Counted from the first letter of the stretch, positions 9,004 through 16,635 are shown. The stretch is 16,635 nucleotides of DNA from JACKOD01 sp041591635 (GCA_041591635.1 JBFHRO010000056.1:1-16635), one strand, 5' to 3'. The notes: a model not told the origin generated them from the sequence alone. Translations and numbers: made by a program.

Positions 9004-10590
9004 CTAATAAGTCAACCCAATGGCGACATGCACGAAGATGTCGCCATTGTCGGTATTGGCGGTTTCGTCCCAGGCATACGCCAGGTCGAGGCTTACGGCG
9101 ATAAAAGGCCATTGCCCGCGCAAGCCTGCTCCGCTGCCCTTGATTTCATCTTCGGCATTCTCGCCGGCCTGTGCCTGCTGCAGGCGCCCGTGGCCGTAAT
9201 CCATAAAGAGCAGCCCTTTTACCCCGTTCCAGGGCGGCGAGATCAGTTCCAGGTTATACACCTCGCCACTGTCGACACTCACCTCGCGCTCTTCGTAACC
9301 CCGCACCGAACTGACGCCCCCCAGACCAAACTGCTCGCCGGAGATCAGGGGCTGGGTGCTCCACTGCCCCGCAAACCGCAGTGCCAGCTGCCAGTCGTCG
9401 AGACTGTGCCCAAGGTCAAATCCATAACGCAACGCATTCCAGTTATCCTTGGCCCCCACGCGCGAAGCCCCGTAGCTGGCGTCATCATTCTTGCTGCCCC
9501 AACCGGTATTGGCCGCCCACAGCAGATGACCACCGAGCCTTGTTTGCGGCCACTGGTAAGTACCTCGATACTGCAGACTCACAGGTACACTGCGGATATC
9601 GACCCCGATGGGCTGCCCCAGAAAATCGATGTCATTGTTGAAAAAGCGGTTATCCAGCCCAAGGTCGAGCTGCTGATCGTAGCGCCCTATGCCCGGCAGG
9701 TACTGCAGGTAATGCAGGCCATAAACCTGCCCTGAGCCAGTGACCTTGAAATCGTTGGCAACAACGCCGGAGTCGACCGACGAGCTGGCGGCGTAAAAGG
9801 TGACCCAGCTCTGCCAGGCATAGAGGGGCGCACTGTAACTGCCACCGTACTGCTGTACATCGCTCCAGTGGCCCGGTGAAGTGGTGTAGCTCAAGGTGGC
9901 CAGATGGTCGCGCTGCCAGAGATTGGCATACTGGGCCGATGCGGTAAGGCGCTCGCGGCCGGTTGCCGCTGATCCGGTGTTATTCGCAAGTAATGACAGG
10001 GTGAGTGGCGATGCGTCACGCACATCAAGCAGGGCATCAAGGGTTTCGGGCGCCTGTCCCTGACGAAAGGTCAGCTGCAGATTTTTGGTCGGATGCCGAT
10101 TGGCCACGTCAAGCTGATCGGCCAGTTGCTTTGTATTGGGCGAGGTACCGGATTCAAGCCCGGGTAAGGAGGCGCGGATATTATCAGCCTCAAAGTACTG
10201 ATTTCCCTGAAGACTGACTTCACCGACGCGAAATTCGATGACCTGCAGTACCACCTGGCGCTCGCTCAGGGTCTGGGGCGGCACAACCACCCGGTAAAAG
10301 GCATAGCCTTGCTCGCGAATGGCCTGCTCCAGCGCCGCGGCAACTTTCTGCACCCCTTCGAGGTCGTAACGCTGATTGGCATAGGGCAGTAACACTGCCT
10401 CCATCTGCGAGCCCGACAAGGGAGAAGCCCCCTGGCTCACAAAACGGTCTACCTGAAATTCAATGGATTTGGGCGCCTCTGCGCGGGCATGGCCAGCCAA
10501 CAAGCCCAGCCCCAACCCAAGTCCCGCCCACAACGCGACTTTGAACCATCCGGGCAGGTCACCACCTGCCTCTCTCCAAGACGCCAGCAT
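9004..10590 (-). CDS. TpsB outer-membrane transporter (ShlB/FhaC/HecB family)
   Basis: A 528-residue Omp85-superfamily transporter that should recognise the TPS domain of the downstream TpsA in the periplasm and pass it through the outer membrane. A signal peptide covers about residues 1-37 (GHARA^EAPKS). Two POTRA domains follow, at about 40-115 (with AIREQGYAFYRVVVP) and 116-195 (with GEVSLQGNQYF). The 16-strand barrel occupies the C-terminal two thirds. The L6 signature VRGYEERE is present, with R430 the conserved Arg that locks into the barrel. The protein ends in LTY, an aromatic last residue as expected for a barrel protein. The open frame extends to 10767, but the ATG at 10590 precedes the signal peptide directly and has a GAGG-type ribosome site, so it is chosen. 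It is the first gene of the operon and divergent from the cyclase gene. Confidence 0.92.
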   Translation of the reverse strand: MLASWREAGGDLPGWFKVALWAGLGLGLGLLAGHARAEAPKSIEFQVDRFVSQGASPLSGSQMEAVLLPYANQRYDLEGVQKVAAALEQAIREQGYAFYRVVVPPQTLSERQVVLQVIEFRVGEVSLQGNQYFEADNIRASLPGLESGTSPNTKQLADQLDVANRHPTKNLQLTFRQGQAPETLDALLDVRDASPLTLSLLANNTGSAATGRERLTASAQYANLWQRDHLATLSYTTSPGHWSDVQQYGGSYSAPLYAWQSWVTFYAASSSVDSGVVANDFKVTGSGQVYGLHYLQYLPGIGRYDQQLDLGLDNRFFNNDIDFLGQPIGVDIRSVPVSLQYRGTYQWPQTRLGGHLLWAANTGWGSKNDDASYGASRVGAKDNWNALRYGFDLGHSLDDWQLALRFAGQWSTQPLISGEQFGLGGVSSVRGYEEREVSVDSGEVYNLELISPPWNGVKGLLFMDYGHGRLQQAQAGENAEDEIKGSGAGLRGQWPFIAVSLDLAYAWDETANTDNGDIFVHVAIGLTY

Positions 10591-10660
10591 GATCCATGCC
10601 TCAATTTCGGTTCTAGCACAACCACTTTCCCGGTGCCGACCACAACTGCCTGCAACGCAG

Positions 10661-10690
10661 TTCGACTTTCTGATTGATCCTGACAATACT
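10661..10690 (+). promoter_or_regulatory. Weak candidate promoter for the CHASE2 cyclase gene
   Basis: TTCGAC (10661-10666) and AATACT (10685-10690) with 18 nt between them. Each half is an imperfect sigma-70 match. It lies in the 133-bp divergent gap between tpsB and the cyclase gene, which must hold promoters for both. I could not find a convincing tpsB promoter, nor a TGTGA-N6-TCACA CRP site. Confidence 0.25.
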
Positions 10691-10723
10691 AGTACAAACC
10701 TACCACTTAGCCAGCCATTTACC

Positions 10724-13000
10724 ATGCCAAAAAACATTGGTCGGCGCGCCGGACGTGTGAACCGCACGCTGCGCAGTCACCGGGCAATCCGGCTCTACCG
10801 GATGCTCGTCAGCGCCCTGTTGATCGTCTGGATGGCATTCTATGCCGCCGGTTACCGGTCGGCGCCGGTGATCGACCGGATCGAGGCAGGCTTGTACGAT
10901 TTGCGGCTGCGCGCCACCTTGCCGCAAACCCGCGACAAGCGGATTGTGATCATCGACATTGATGAGCAAAGCCTGCTTGCCGAGGGCCGCTGGCCCTGGC
11001 CGCGCAACAAGATGAGCTACCTGGTCGATCTGCTGTTTGATTACTACGGCATTCAGCTGGTCGCCTTCGACATTGTGTTTGCCGAAGCCGACACCAGCTC
11101 CGGTCTGGACATGCTCCACACGCTCAAAGAGGGGCCGCTGCGGGATTCTCCCGATTTCGCCCGGGTGCTGACGCAGCTCGAGCCACAACTGCGCTACGAC
11201 CAGCTGTTTGCCAACAGCCTTGCCCGGCGCAAGGCCATCATGGGCTACTACACCAGCCATCGCGCCAACGAAATCAACCCGCTCAGCGCTCTGCCCGCCC
11301 CCCTCATGAATGCCGACGCCCTGCCCTTTAGCAATCATCTGTTTCAGGCCCGCAGCTTTGGCGCCAACCTCACCCCCTTGCAGCAAGCCACCGGGCGGGG
11401 CGGTTTTTTCAACAACCCGCATCTGGACGACGACGGTGTGTACCGGCGCATTCCCATGCTGATCCAGTATCAGGACGGCATCTACGAATCACTGGCACTG
11501 GCCACCTTGCGGGCGCTGTTCGATATTTCCGCACTGAACTTCATCACTGGCGACTACCGGCAGCAGGGCCAGCGTCAGCAGCCGCTGGAGCATATTCTTG
11601 CAGACACCTTGCGCATCCCGGTCGATCAGCGCGCCACGCTGCTCATTCCCTATCTTGGCGATGCCGGCAGTTTTGACTATATCCCGGCAACGGAGGTGCT
11701 CAATGGCATCACCCCCATTGATGCGCTGCAAGACAAAATCGTCTTTGTCGGCACCTCGGCCGCCGGCCTGCAGGACCTGGTCACCACCCCGGTGCATGCG
11801 GCCTTTCCCGGGGTGGAAGTGCACGCCAACATCGTCAGCGGGGTACTGGATCAGCGCATCAAATGGCGCCCCGACTATCTGCCGGTGGTGGAGGCATTGA
11901 GCCTTCTTCTGTGCGGCCTGCTGGCGGCAGTCGCCTTTCAGCTTCTCTCGGCACTGCAAGCCACCCTGGTCGCCGCACTCTTGATGGCACTGGCAATTTT
12001 TACCAGTGGCTATCTCTGGTCTCGCTATCACCTCGACTTGCATCTGGCCAGCCTGTTGCTGTTGCTCGGCATGCTTTACAGCGTACAAATGGCATTTAGC
12101 TATCTTTATGAAAGTAAACGCAAAAAACACCTAAGCCGGATCTTTGGCCATTATATCCCCCCCGAACTGGTGGATGTGATGAGTCAATCGGATGAGAATT
12201 TTTCGCTTAAGGGCGAAAGCCGTGAAATGACGGTGCTGTTTTCCGACGTTCGGGGTTTTACCACCATTTCCGAAACCCTCAGCCCGGAAGTGCTGTGCGA
12301 GTTGATCAATGAAATACTCACGCCCATCACCACCATCATCCACGAGCACCATGGCACTATCGACAAGTACATTGGTGACGCCGTCATGGCCTTTTGGGGT
12401 GCGCCCCTGACCGATACCGACCACGCCACCCATGCCGTACAGGCGGCACTGAAAATCATCACCGCACTGGAAGAACGTCAGGATCAATTCGCCGCGCGCG
12501 GCTGGCCACCGGTACGCATGGGCATTGGGCTCAACACCGGCAAAATGAATGTGGGCAACATGGGGTCGGAATTCCGGCTCTCCTACACGGTCATGGGCGA
12601 TGCCGTTAATCTGGGCTCCCGCCTCGAAGGGCTGACCAAACAGTACGGCGTTTGCCTGATCGTGAGCGAGTTCACCCGCGCCGCCGCGCCCGGATTTCTG
12701 TACAAGGAACTGGATCGGGTGCGCGTCAAGGGCAAGAATGAACCCATCACCATCTATGAACCGGTGGCACTGCTCACCGAAGCCAGCGCCGCGCAACTGA
12801 CCGAAACCGGTGCCATGTCCCAGGCGCTGCGCCGGTTTCGGGCGCAGCACTGGGAGTCTGCCCGGCATGCCTTTATGACACTGCTGGCCACCGGCACCAA
12901 CAACCTCTTGTACGAAAGTTACCTGGATCGCATTGCCCATTATCAGCAAGAGCCGCCCCCCAGGAACTGGGATGGCGTTTTTACCCACAAAACCAAGTAA
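10724..13000 (+). CDS. CHASE2-domain class III adenylate cyclase
   Basis: A 758-residue membrane enzyme predicted to make cAMP from ATP. After a basic N-terminus, TM1 is at about 24-44. A periplasmic CHASE2 sensor domain follows to about 380, with GRWPWPR, HLDDDGVYRRIP and the typical VFVGTSAAGLQDLV and FPGVEVHANI blocks. Three TM helices lie at about 386-460, then the cytoplasmic class III cyclase domain. Both metal-binding Asp residues are present (D508 in FSDVRGFT, D552 in KYIGDAVMAF). K548 and D626 (in MGDAVN) are the adenine-selecting pair, and N629 and R633 are the transition-state residues, so it should be an active adenylate rather than guanylate cyclase. The open frame reaches back to 10463 inside tpsB, but residues before the ATG at 10724 look non-coding. 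It is transcribed away from the tpsB-tpsA-fecR operon, suggesting a shared function or regulation. The CHASE2 ligand is unknown. Confidence 0.9.
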   Translation: MPKNIGRRAGRVNRTLRSHRAIRLYRMLVSALLIVWMAFYAAGYRSAPVIDRIEAGLYDLRLRATLPQTRDKRIVIIDIDEQSLLAEGRWPWPRNKMSYLVDLLFDYYGIQLVAFDIVFAEADTSSGLDMLHTLKEGPLRDSPDFARVLTQLEPQLRYDQLFANSLARRKAIMGYYTSHRANEINPLSALPAPLMNADALPFSNHLFQARSFGANLTPLQQATGRGGFFNNPHLDDDGVYRRIPMLIQYQDGIYESLALATLRALFDISALNFITGDYRQQGQRQQPLEHILADTLRIPVDQRATLLIPYLGDAGSFDYIPATEVLNGITPIDALQDKIVFVGTSAAGLQDLVTTPVHAAFPGVEVHANIVSGVLDQRIKWRPDYLPVVEALSLLLCGLLAAVAFQLLSALQATLVAALLMALAIFTSGYLWSRYHLDLHLASLLLLLGMLYSVQMAFSYLYESKRKKHLSRIFGHYIPPELVDVMSQSDENFSLKGESREMTVLFSDVRGFTTISETLSPEVLCELINEILTPITTIIHEHHGTIDKYIGDAVMAFWGAPLTDTDHATHAVQAALKIITALEERQDQFAARGWPPVRMGIGLNTGKMNVGNMGSEFRLSYTVMGDAVNLGSRLEGLTKQYGVCLIVSEFTRAAAPGFLYKELDRVRVKGKNEPITIYEPVALLTEASAAQLTETGAMSQALRRFRAQHWESARHAFMTLLATGTNNLLYESYLDRIAHYQQEPPPRNWDGVFTHKTK

Positions 13001-13055
13001 CCCCTGCAATCGGGCTCAACGTCAAAAACAAAACAGGCCACCGGCACGCTTCTGA

Positions 13056-13084
13056 TTGGTTTGTGTGCAAGCAAGGCTTATAAT
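13056..13084 (+). promoter_or_regulatory. Sigma-70 promoter of ppa
   Basis: A perfect TATAAT at 13079-13084 with TTGGTT (13056-13061) exactly 17 nt upstream. The start of transcription should be near 13091, about 32 nt before the ppa ATG. This gives ppa its own promoter, separate from the cyclase gene in front of it. Confidence 0.75.
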
Positions 13085-13122
13085 GCCCCCCGGTTTGCAA
13101 ACGAACGGGTAAAGGAAACTCC

Positions 13123-13662
13123 ATGAACTTTGATAACATTCCCGCAGGCAAAAACCTGCCAGACGACATTTACGTGGCCATTGAAATACCGGCCAACAGC
13201 AGCCCGATCAAGTACGAGATCGACAAAACCATGGGCGCCGTCCTGGTTGACCGCTTTATGGCGACCCCCATGTTCTATCCTGCCAACTACGGTTTTATTC
13301 CTCACACACTGGCCGACGACGGTGACCCGCTCGACGTGCTGGTGGTTACGCCTTACCCGGTGTCTCCGGGTGCCGTGATTCGCTGCCGTCCTGTAGGCGT
13401 GTTGAACATGGAAGACGAAGCCGGTGAAGATGCCAAACTGGTTGCGGTTCCCCACGACAAGCTCACCACCTTGTACCGTGAAGTTCAGGAAGTCACCGAT
13501 CTGCCCGAACTGCTGCGGGCGCAGATCCAGCACTTCTTTGAAAACTACAAGGATCTCGAAAGCGGCAAATGGGTGAAGGTAAAAGGCTGGGATAACGCCG
13601 ATGCAGCCCGTCGTGCCATTATTGGTGCGGTTGCTGCCTACGCAGGTAGCAACAAGGAATAA
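13123..13662 (+). CDS. ppa: Inorganic pyrophosphatase, family I
   Basis: A 179-residue soluble cytoplasmic enzyme that hydrolyses pyrophosphate to two phosphates using Mg2+, pulling biosynthetic reactions forward. The family I signature DGDPLDV is present (D66, D68, D71). The other active-site residues known from the E. coli enzyme are found with a one-residue shift: E21, K30, R44, Y56, D98, D103, K105, Y142 and K143. Length is normal for a bacterial family I enzyme. AAGGA at 13112-13116 supports the start. The gene has its own promoter and terminator and appears to be a single-gene unit unrelated to its neighbours. Confidence 0.97.
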   Translation: MNFDNIPAGKNLPDDIYVAIEIPANSSPIKYEIDKTMGAVLVDRFMATPMFYPANYGFIPHTLADDGDPLDVLVVTPYPVSPGAVIRCRPVGVLNMEDEAGEDAKLVAVPHDKLTTLYREVQEVTDLPELLRAQIQHFFENYKDLESGKWVKVKGWDNADAARRAIIGAVAAYAGSNKE

Positions 13663-13689
13663 CACCGGTTCGCGGATCGCGCACAATCC

Positions 13690-13718
13690 AAAGCCCTGCT
13701 CACCGGCAGGGCTTTTTT
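13690..13718 (+). terminator. Rho-independent terminator of ppa
   Basis: AAAGCCCTGC (13690-13699) pairs with GCAGGGCTTT (13706-13715), a 10-bp stem with a 6-nt loop, running into a six-T tract (13713-13718). It directly abuts the stop codon of the convergent chemoreceptor gene (13717-13719). On the minus strand only three T residues follow the stem, so it would end that transcript less well. Confidence 0.9.
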
Positions 13719-15186
13719 ATTGCCGGTGACGGGAAAGGGTGTTGATGCGGGAATGCATCGACTGGGCCACGGCGGCCAGATTTTCGGCCACCTGCTGCAA
13801 GGACTCGCTGCCTTCCAGCAGCCGGGCACCAGAACGGGCGTTCTGCGAGCTGATGTCGTTAACCTGGGCGCTGGCCTTAACAATGGCGTCAATTTGCCCG
13901 CGCTGGCGCAAAATACGCTCGGCGATCTGGTTTACCTGCCCGGCCACTTCCTGCACCGCTACTACCACATCATCAAGAACCTTGCCGGCGTCGTTCACGC
14001 CGTTGACACCTTCCTTGACATCCTGTGCCGCCTTTTGCAGCAAACCCCGAATTTGCTGTGCCGACTGATTGCTCTTGATCGACAGCGAACGCACTTCATC
14101 GGCAACCACTGCAAACCCGCGCCCCTGATCCCCTGCCCGGGCGGCCTCAATGGCCGCGTTAAGGGCAAGCAAGTTGGTTTGATCGGCAATGTCGCTGATG
14201 ACCTTCATCATCGACATGATGCCGGCATTACTCTCGCGAATGCGCTCCATGTTATGAATGGCGCGGCCCATGATGGTGGCGCTGTTGGAAACGTCCCGTT
14301 CGGTGCGATCGGTCAATTGCTGGATTTCCTTGATCGCATCCGAGGAGCTTTCCACCGAGGTGGCCATCTCCTCCAGGGTATCGTTAATGCTGCCGGTTTC
14401 CCCTGCCTGTTGCTGCACCCCTTTAACGATAGATTCGCTGCGGCGCTGCACCATGGTCACCAGTTCCGCCAGGGATTTCGACGAATCCAGCAATACCCCC
14501 GAATCACTGGAAGCCTGATCGAGAATGCCAGCCAACTGTTGTGACAGCGTCTTGGCGGCCTGCGACTGGGCATTGGCTTCGCGCACCGCATCACGGGCCC
14601 GCTCCAGGGCCTGATTGCGCACCCGCATACTAAAAGCCTGAGCCAGTGCAATCAGCGCCATCGGCAGCAAATAGCCCGAATAGCGATTAAGGGTCACCTG
14701 GGCTTCTGAAAGCGAATACACAGGCAAGGCAATGCCAGTGCGTTCGGCATAAATGAGATACAGGATAAAACCGCAAGTGATAAGGAACCACAACAGGCCA
14801 GAGCGGCTATCGGCCAGCAGATACACAAACACTATGATGCCAACCACCCACAAAATGTGGTCGGAAAAAATCCCCCCGGTGTGATAAATCAGCAAACTGC
14901 AGAAAATCGCCATACATGCCAGCGAAATATTGGCCGTCACCAGGGGCTTGAGCACATTAAGCCGAATCAGGGTACAGACCATGGGCAAGCCAATCACCAA
15001 CAGCAAGCCACCGTAGCCTATCGTGGGAACGCCGGCTTTAAACCACTTGATCATGCTGTAAATGCCTGCCAGACAGCCAAATACGGCGAAAAACAGCACC
15101 GCCCGTTCGCGGATTTCGTCTTGCTCGTTACTGTGACGTCCGGGGGGAGAGCAATAGTCGATGTAAGCCGTAACAGGATTAGTCAC
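13717..15186 (-). CDS. Methyl-accepting chemotaxis protein with six-TM input region
   Basis: About 489 residues from a probable GTG start. Six hydrophobic segments (about 29-46, 54-76, 82-102, 108-125, 129-147 and 169-187) with short loops form the input region. No periplasmic ligand domain, HAMP or PAS domain is seen. A coiled-coil signalling domain follows; its conserved hairpin tip, 333-366, contains DIADQTNLLALNAAIEAARAG and GRGFAVVADEVR, which contact CheA and CheW. The protein ends SRHRQ without a CheR-tethering pentapeptide. The frame is open to 15486, but the upstream 100 residues look non-coding; the GTG at 15186 is the best start by position and by the candidate promoter at 15281-15309, though its ribosome site is weak. 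No other chemotaxis gene is nearby, so it is an orphan receptor. The stimulus is unknown and could act in or at the membrane. Confidence 0.85.
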   Translation of the reverse strand: MTNPVTAYIDYCSPPGRHSNEQDEIRERAVLFFAVFGCLAGIYSMIKWFKAGVPTIGYGGLLLVIGLPMVCTLIRLNVLKPLVTANISLACMAIFCSLLIYHTGGIFSDHILWVVGIIVFVYLLADSRSGLLWFLITCGFILYLIYAERTGIALPVYSLSEAQVTLNRYSGYLLPMALIALAQAFSMRVRNQALERARDAVREANAQSQAAKTLSQQLAGILDQASSDSGVLLDSSKSLAELVTMVQRRSESIVKGVQQQAGETGSINDTLEEMATSVESSSDAIKEIQQLTDRTERDVSNSATIMGRAIHNMERIRESNAGIMSMMKVISDIADQTNLLALNAAIEAARAGDQGRGFAVVADEVRSLSIKSNQSAQQIRGLLQKAAQDVKEGVNGVNDAGKVLDDVVVAVQEVAGQVNQIAERILRQRGQIDAIVKASAQVNDISSQNARSGARLLEGSESLQQVAENLAAVAQSMHSRINTLSRHRQ

Positions 15187-15280
15187 AAAATGATGGTTCC
15201 GGATGAGGAAAAAACCTTGGCACACGCCGACAAAATGGCAGCCGCTCTCTGGTCTGACGCAATGGTACCGTACGCCCCCA

Positions 15281-15309
15281 AGTAAAGACGGCATTAGTCC
15301 TTCTGTAAA
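15281..15309 (-). promoter_or_regulatory. Candidate promoter of the chemoreceptor gene
   Basis: Read on the minus strand, TTTACA (15309-15304) and TTTACT (15286-15281) are separated by 17 nt. The -35 matches consensus at 5 of 6 positions and the -10 at 4 of 6. A transcript from here would start near 15274, giving a leader of about 88 nt to the proposed GTG start. It lies in the 265-bp divergent gap before the secreted-protein gene, where I see no other clear element. Confidence 0.45.
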
Positions 15310-15451
15310 GATCACAGGCACCGGTAATCGAGCATTGGGGGCCGGCAAAAGCAAGCCACCCTGCAACCCTCTGCATCCAAAGGGCTGGGGATGGACATCA
15401 ATCTCCACTACACTTTTGCACATCGGCATATCCTTACCCAGGCGACGACTT

Positions 15452-16348
15452 ATGACCCAACCTGCACCGAAATACAGCGCACGCAATGCCTGCGTTATCC
15501 GGCCGCCACTGCGCCCTGGGCGTCTTTTTCAGTGGCCGGTGCTGCTGGCATGGTGGTTGTCGCCACTGGCCGCTGCTGCGCCTGCCGCCTGCTTCGTACA
15601 TGCGACGTCTGTCTACGAAAAAGCCTACTGTCAGATAAAAGAAGAAGCACCCGCCACCGCGCTGCCCGCCTTTGACGATTTTCGCCGCAACGATGCCGGC
15701 ATTCAGTATCTGCTGCTCAAACGCCACGCCACGCGCCTGAAGATCGCCCTCGATCCACCTCAGGTCAGCCCGCGAACGCCGCCTGCCGCCAGTGCAGCGG
15801 ATGCTCCTGCCGCCAAAGGCATTTCCGCCCCCGCAGCGCCTGCCAACCCGGCCCCGACAGCGGCCACACTTGATTCCCGGCTAAAGGACTGCTCCCTCAA
15901 GGCAAATCGCATCGACTGTACCAGTGGCCAGTATCTGCTGCAGGAAAACCGGGCCAACCACCGTCTGGTGCCAGAACACCTGCAAGACGACCGGCCCATG
16001 GCGCTGCAGGATTACACCGGCCCGGCCAACGATGCTTACGCCAAAGGCGACTATCTCACCCGAAACTACGGCCGGTATCTGGAGAAAATGCTTGATATCG
16101 GGCTGGGGGCCGCCACCTTGAGCTATACCCGCTTCTGTCAGATCCATGACGAACTCAGCGCCAGAAACATGAGTTTTGCCGAGCGCTTCGAAACCATGTA
16201 TCTGCTACTGAAAAAAGACAAACGCACCCTGACGGTGGCCGCCCGCTACAGTGAGACATTGCCGCACACGCTGAGCCAGTGCGATACCGTCACGCCGCGT
16301 CTGATCGTATGCGATACCGGCAGCGCGAACTGGGTATACCAGCGCTAA
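15452..16348 (+). CDS. Secreted cysteine-containing protein of unknown function
   Basis: I do not recognise this 298-residue protein. It has a basic N-terminus and a hydrophobic stretch at about 27-46 ending in AAAAPAA, so it is probably exported. A cysteine follows at 47, but the preceding PAA is a poor lipobox, so a lipoprotein is unlikely. The mature part has a short helical section with C60, an Ala/Pro-rich linker at about 105-145, then a C-terminal domain of about 150 residues with cysteines in KDCSL, RIDCTSG, RFCQI, SQCDT and IVCDT. These could form disulfides in the periplasm. The frame is open from 15203, but the ATG at 15452 directly precedes the signal sequence and is chosen; its ribosome site (AGG at 15440-15442) is weak. 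It is divergent from the chemoreceptor, with no clear terminator afterwards. Confidence 0.7.
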   Translation: MTQPAPKYSARNACVIRPPLRPGRLFQWPVLLAWWLSPLAAAAPAACFVHATSVYEKAYCQIKEEAPATALPAFDDFRRNDAGIQYLLLKRHATRLKIALDPPQVSPRTPPAASAADAPAAKGISAPAAPANPAPTAATLDSRLKDCSLKANRIDCTSGQYLLQENRANHRLVPEHLQDDRPMALQDYTGPANDAYAKGDYLTRNYGRYLEKMLDIGLGAATLSYTRFCQIHDELSARNMSFAERFETMYLLLKKDKRTLTVAARYSETLPHTLSQCDTVTPRLIVCDTGSANWVYQR

Positions 16349-16404
16349 CTGAAAGGCTCGCTATCTTTCCCCTCCCTGCAGAGGTATGTCGTTTTTCGCA
16401 TTCA

Positions 16405-16446
16405 TTGATATGCATCAACCGGTCAATACTCCTTTCGGCCTATAGT
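16405..16446 (+). promoter_or_regulatory. Class II Anr/Fnr-type oxygen-responsive promoter
   Basis: TTGATATGCATCAA at 16405-16418 is a perfect match to the Fnr/Anr consensus TTGAT-N4-ATCAA. A -10 element TATAGT (5 of 6) lies at 16441-16446. If transcription starts at 16453, as this -10 predicts, the box is centred at -41.5, the position of activator sites in class II Fnr promoters. The leader would be about 90 nt, ending at a strong ribosome site before the ATG at 16543. Confidence 0.8.
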
Positions 16447-16542
16447 TTTTTCCACTGCGACATTTTGCCGCAGAACGCACCCCTTTAGCGCGACAGCAAC
16501 ACAGGTCCTCCTTATCTCATTAACGCTCCAAGGAGTTTGGGT

Positions 16543-16635
16543 ATGGCAGTTCGACTGTATCGACTTATGATCAGTCTCATACTCGTTGTTATGGCCTGCC
16601 TTGCCCAGGCCGACGAACTGGATACCGACCACAAG
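16543..16635 (+). CDS. Exported protein, N-terminal fragment cut by the window edge
   Basis: Only 31 codons are visible, open to the end of the window. They encode a typical signal peptide: MAVRLYR, then a hydrophobic core LMISLILVVMACLA, then a likely cleavage at AQA^DEL. The mature protein begins DELDTDHK. AAGGAG at 16530-16535 is 7 nt before the ATG, a strong ribosome site. The Anr/Fnr promoter upstream implies expression at low oxygen, so a periplasmic respiratory protein such as a cytochrome c is a reasonable guess, but nothing seen identifies the family. Confidence 0.7.
   Translation, partial: MAVRLYRLMISLILVVMACLAQADELDTDHK

Noticed and set aside
10674..10686. Possible Fnr box in the tpsB-cyclase gap (TTGAT followed by ACAA)
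   Set aside because: Only the left half fits; the right half lacks ATCAA at the needed spacing. It is not comparable with the perfect box at 16405-16418.
10463..10723. N-terminal extension of the cyclase into tpsB
   Set aside because: The extra 87 residues are Pro/Ser-rich, unlike CHASE2 cyclase N-termini, and overlap the start of tpsB on the other strand. The ATG at 10724 leads directly into a basic segment and TM1.
10591..10723. CRP-cAMP site in the divergent gap, as feedback from the cyclase
   Set aside because: I searched both strands by eye for TGTGA-N6-TCACA and found no acceptable match.
15187..15451. Riboswitch (c-di-GMP class I) before the chemoreceptor or the secreted-protein gene
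   Set aside because: Short stretches such as CCGGTAATCG and CACAGGCA recall parts of the motif, but the conserved core and pairing are not there on either strand.
15187..15486. N-terminal 100-residue extension of the chemoreceptor to an ATG at 15486
   Set aside because: The sequence has no TM or domain character, overlaps the start of the divergent secreted-protein gene, and contains a plausible promoter for the receptor itself.
1..16635. CRISPR arrays, tRNA or rRNA genes, insertion sequences
   Set aside because: No regularly spaced short repeats with unique spacers, no tRNA-like or rRNA-like segment and no transposase were seen. The only sizeable repeats are coding repeats in tpsA.

Overview
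The window is GC-rich, densely coding DNA with short intergenic gaps. It looks like a Gram-negative, probably marine or aquatic, gammaproteobacterium. Evidence for this is the outer-membrane two-partner secretion genes, a family I pyrophosphatase whose active-site residues follow the E. coli enzyme with a one-residue offset, an Anr/Fnr-type promoter, and a chemoreceptor. I cannot name a genus.

Layout. (1) 61-861 (+): a PlsC-like acyltransferase, closed by a hairpin at 883-902. (2) 953-10590 (-): a three-gene operon read right to left: TpsB outer-membrane transporter (9004-10590), a 2173-residue TpsA exoprotein (2419-8940), and a secreted protein with two FecR-type domains (953-2422) whose start codon overlaps the tpsA stop as ATGA. 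(3) 10724-13000 (+): a CHASE2-domain class III adenylate cyclase, divergent from tpsB across 133 bp. (4) 13123-13662 (+): inorganic pyrophosphatase with a clear sigma-70 promoter and a strong terminator. (5) 13717-15186 (-): a six-TM methyl-accepting chemotaxis protein, probably with a GTG start. (6) 15452-16348 (+): a secreted cysteine-containing protein of unknown function. (7) 16543-end (+): the signal peptide of a cut-off exported protein, preceded by a perfect Anr/Fnr box at class II spacing.

How the genes may work together. TpsB should carry the giant beta-helical TpsA to or across the outer membrane. The FecR-domain protein is co-translated with TpsA and is probably periplasmic. The divergent cyclase has a large periplasmic CHASE2 sensor and a cytoplasmic cAMP-producing domain. 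The gene order suggests, without proving it, that an envelope or adhesion state is read out as cAMP. This locus is the best candidate for an under-described system. The rest is housekeeping or isolated genes, apart from the Anr-type promoter at the right edge.
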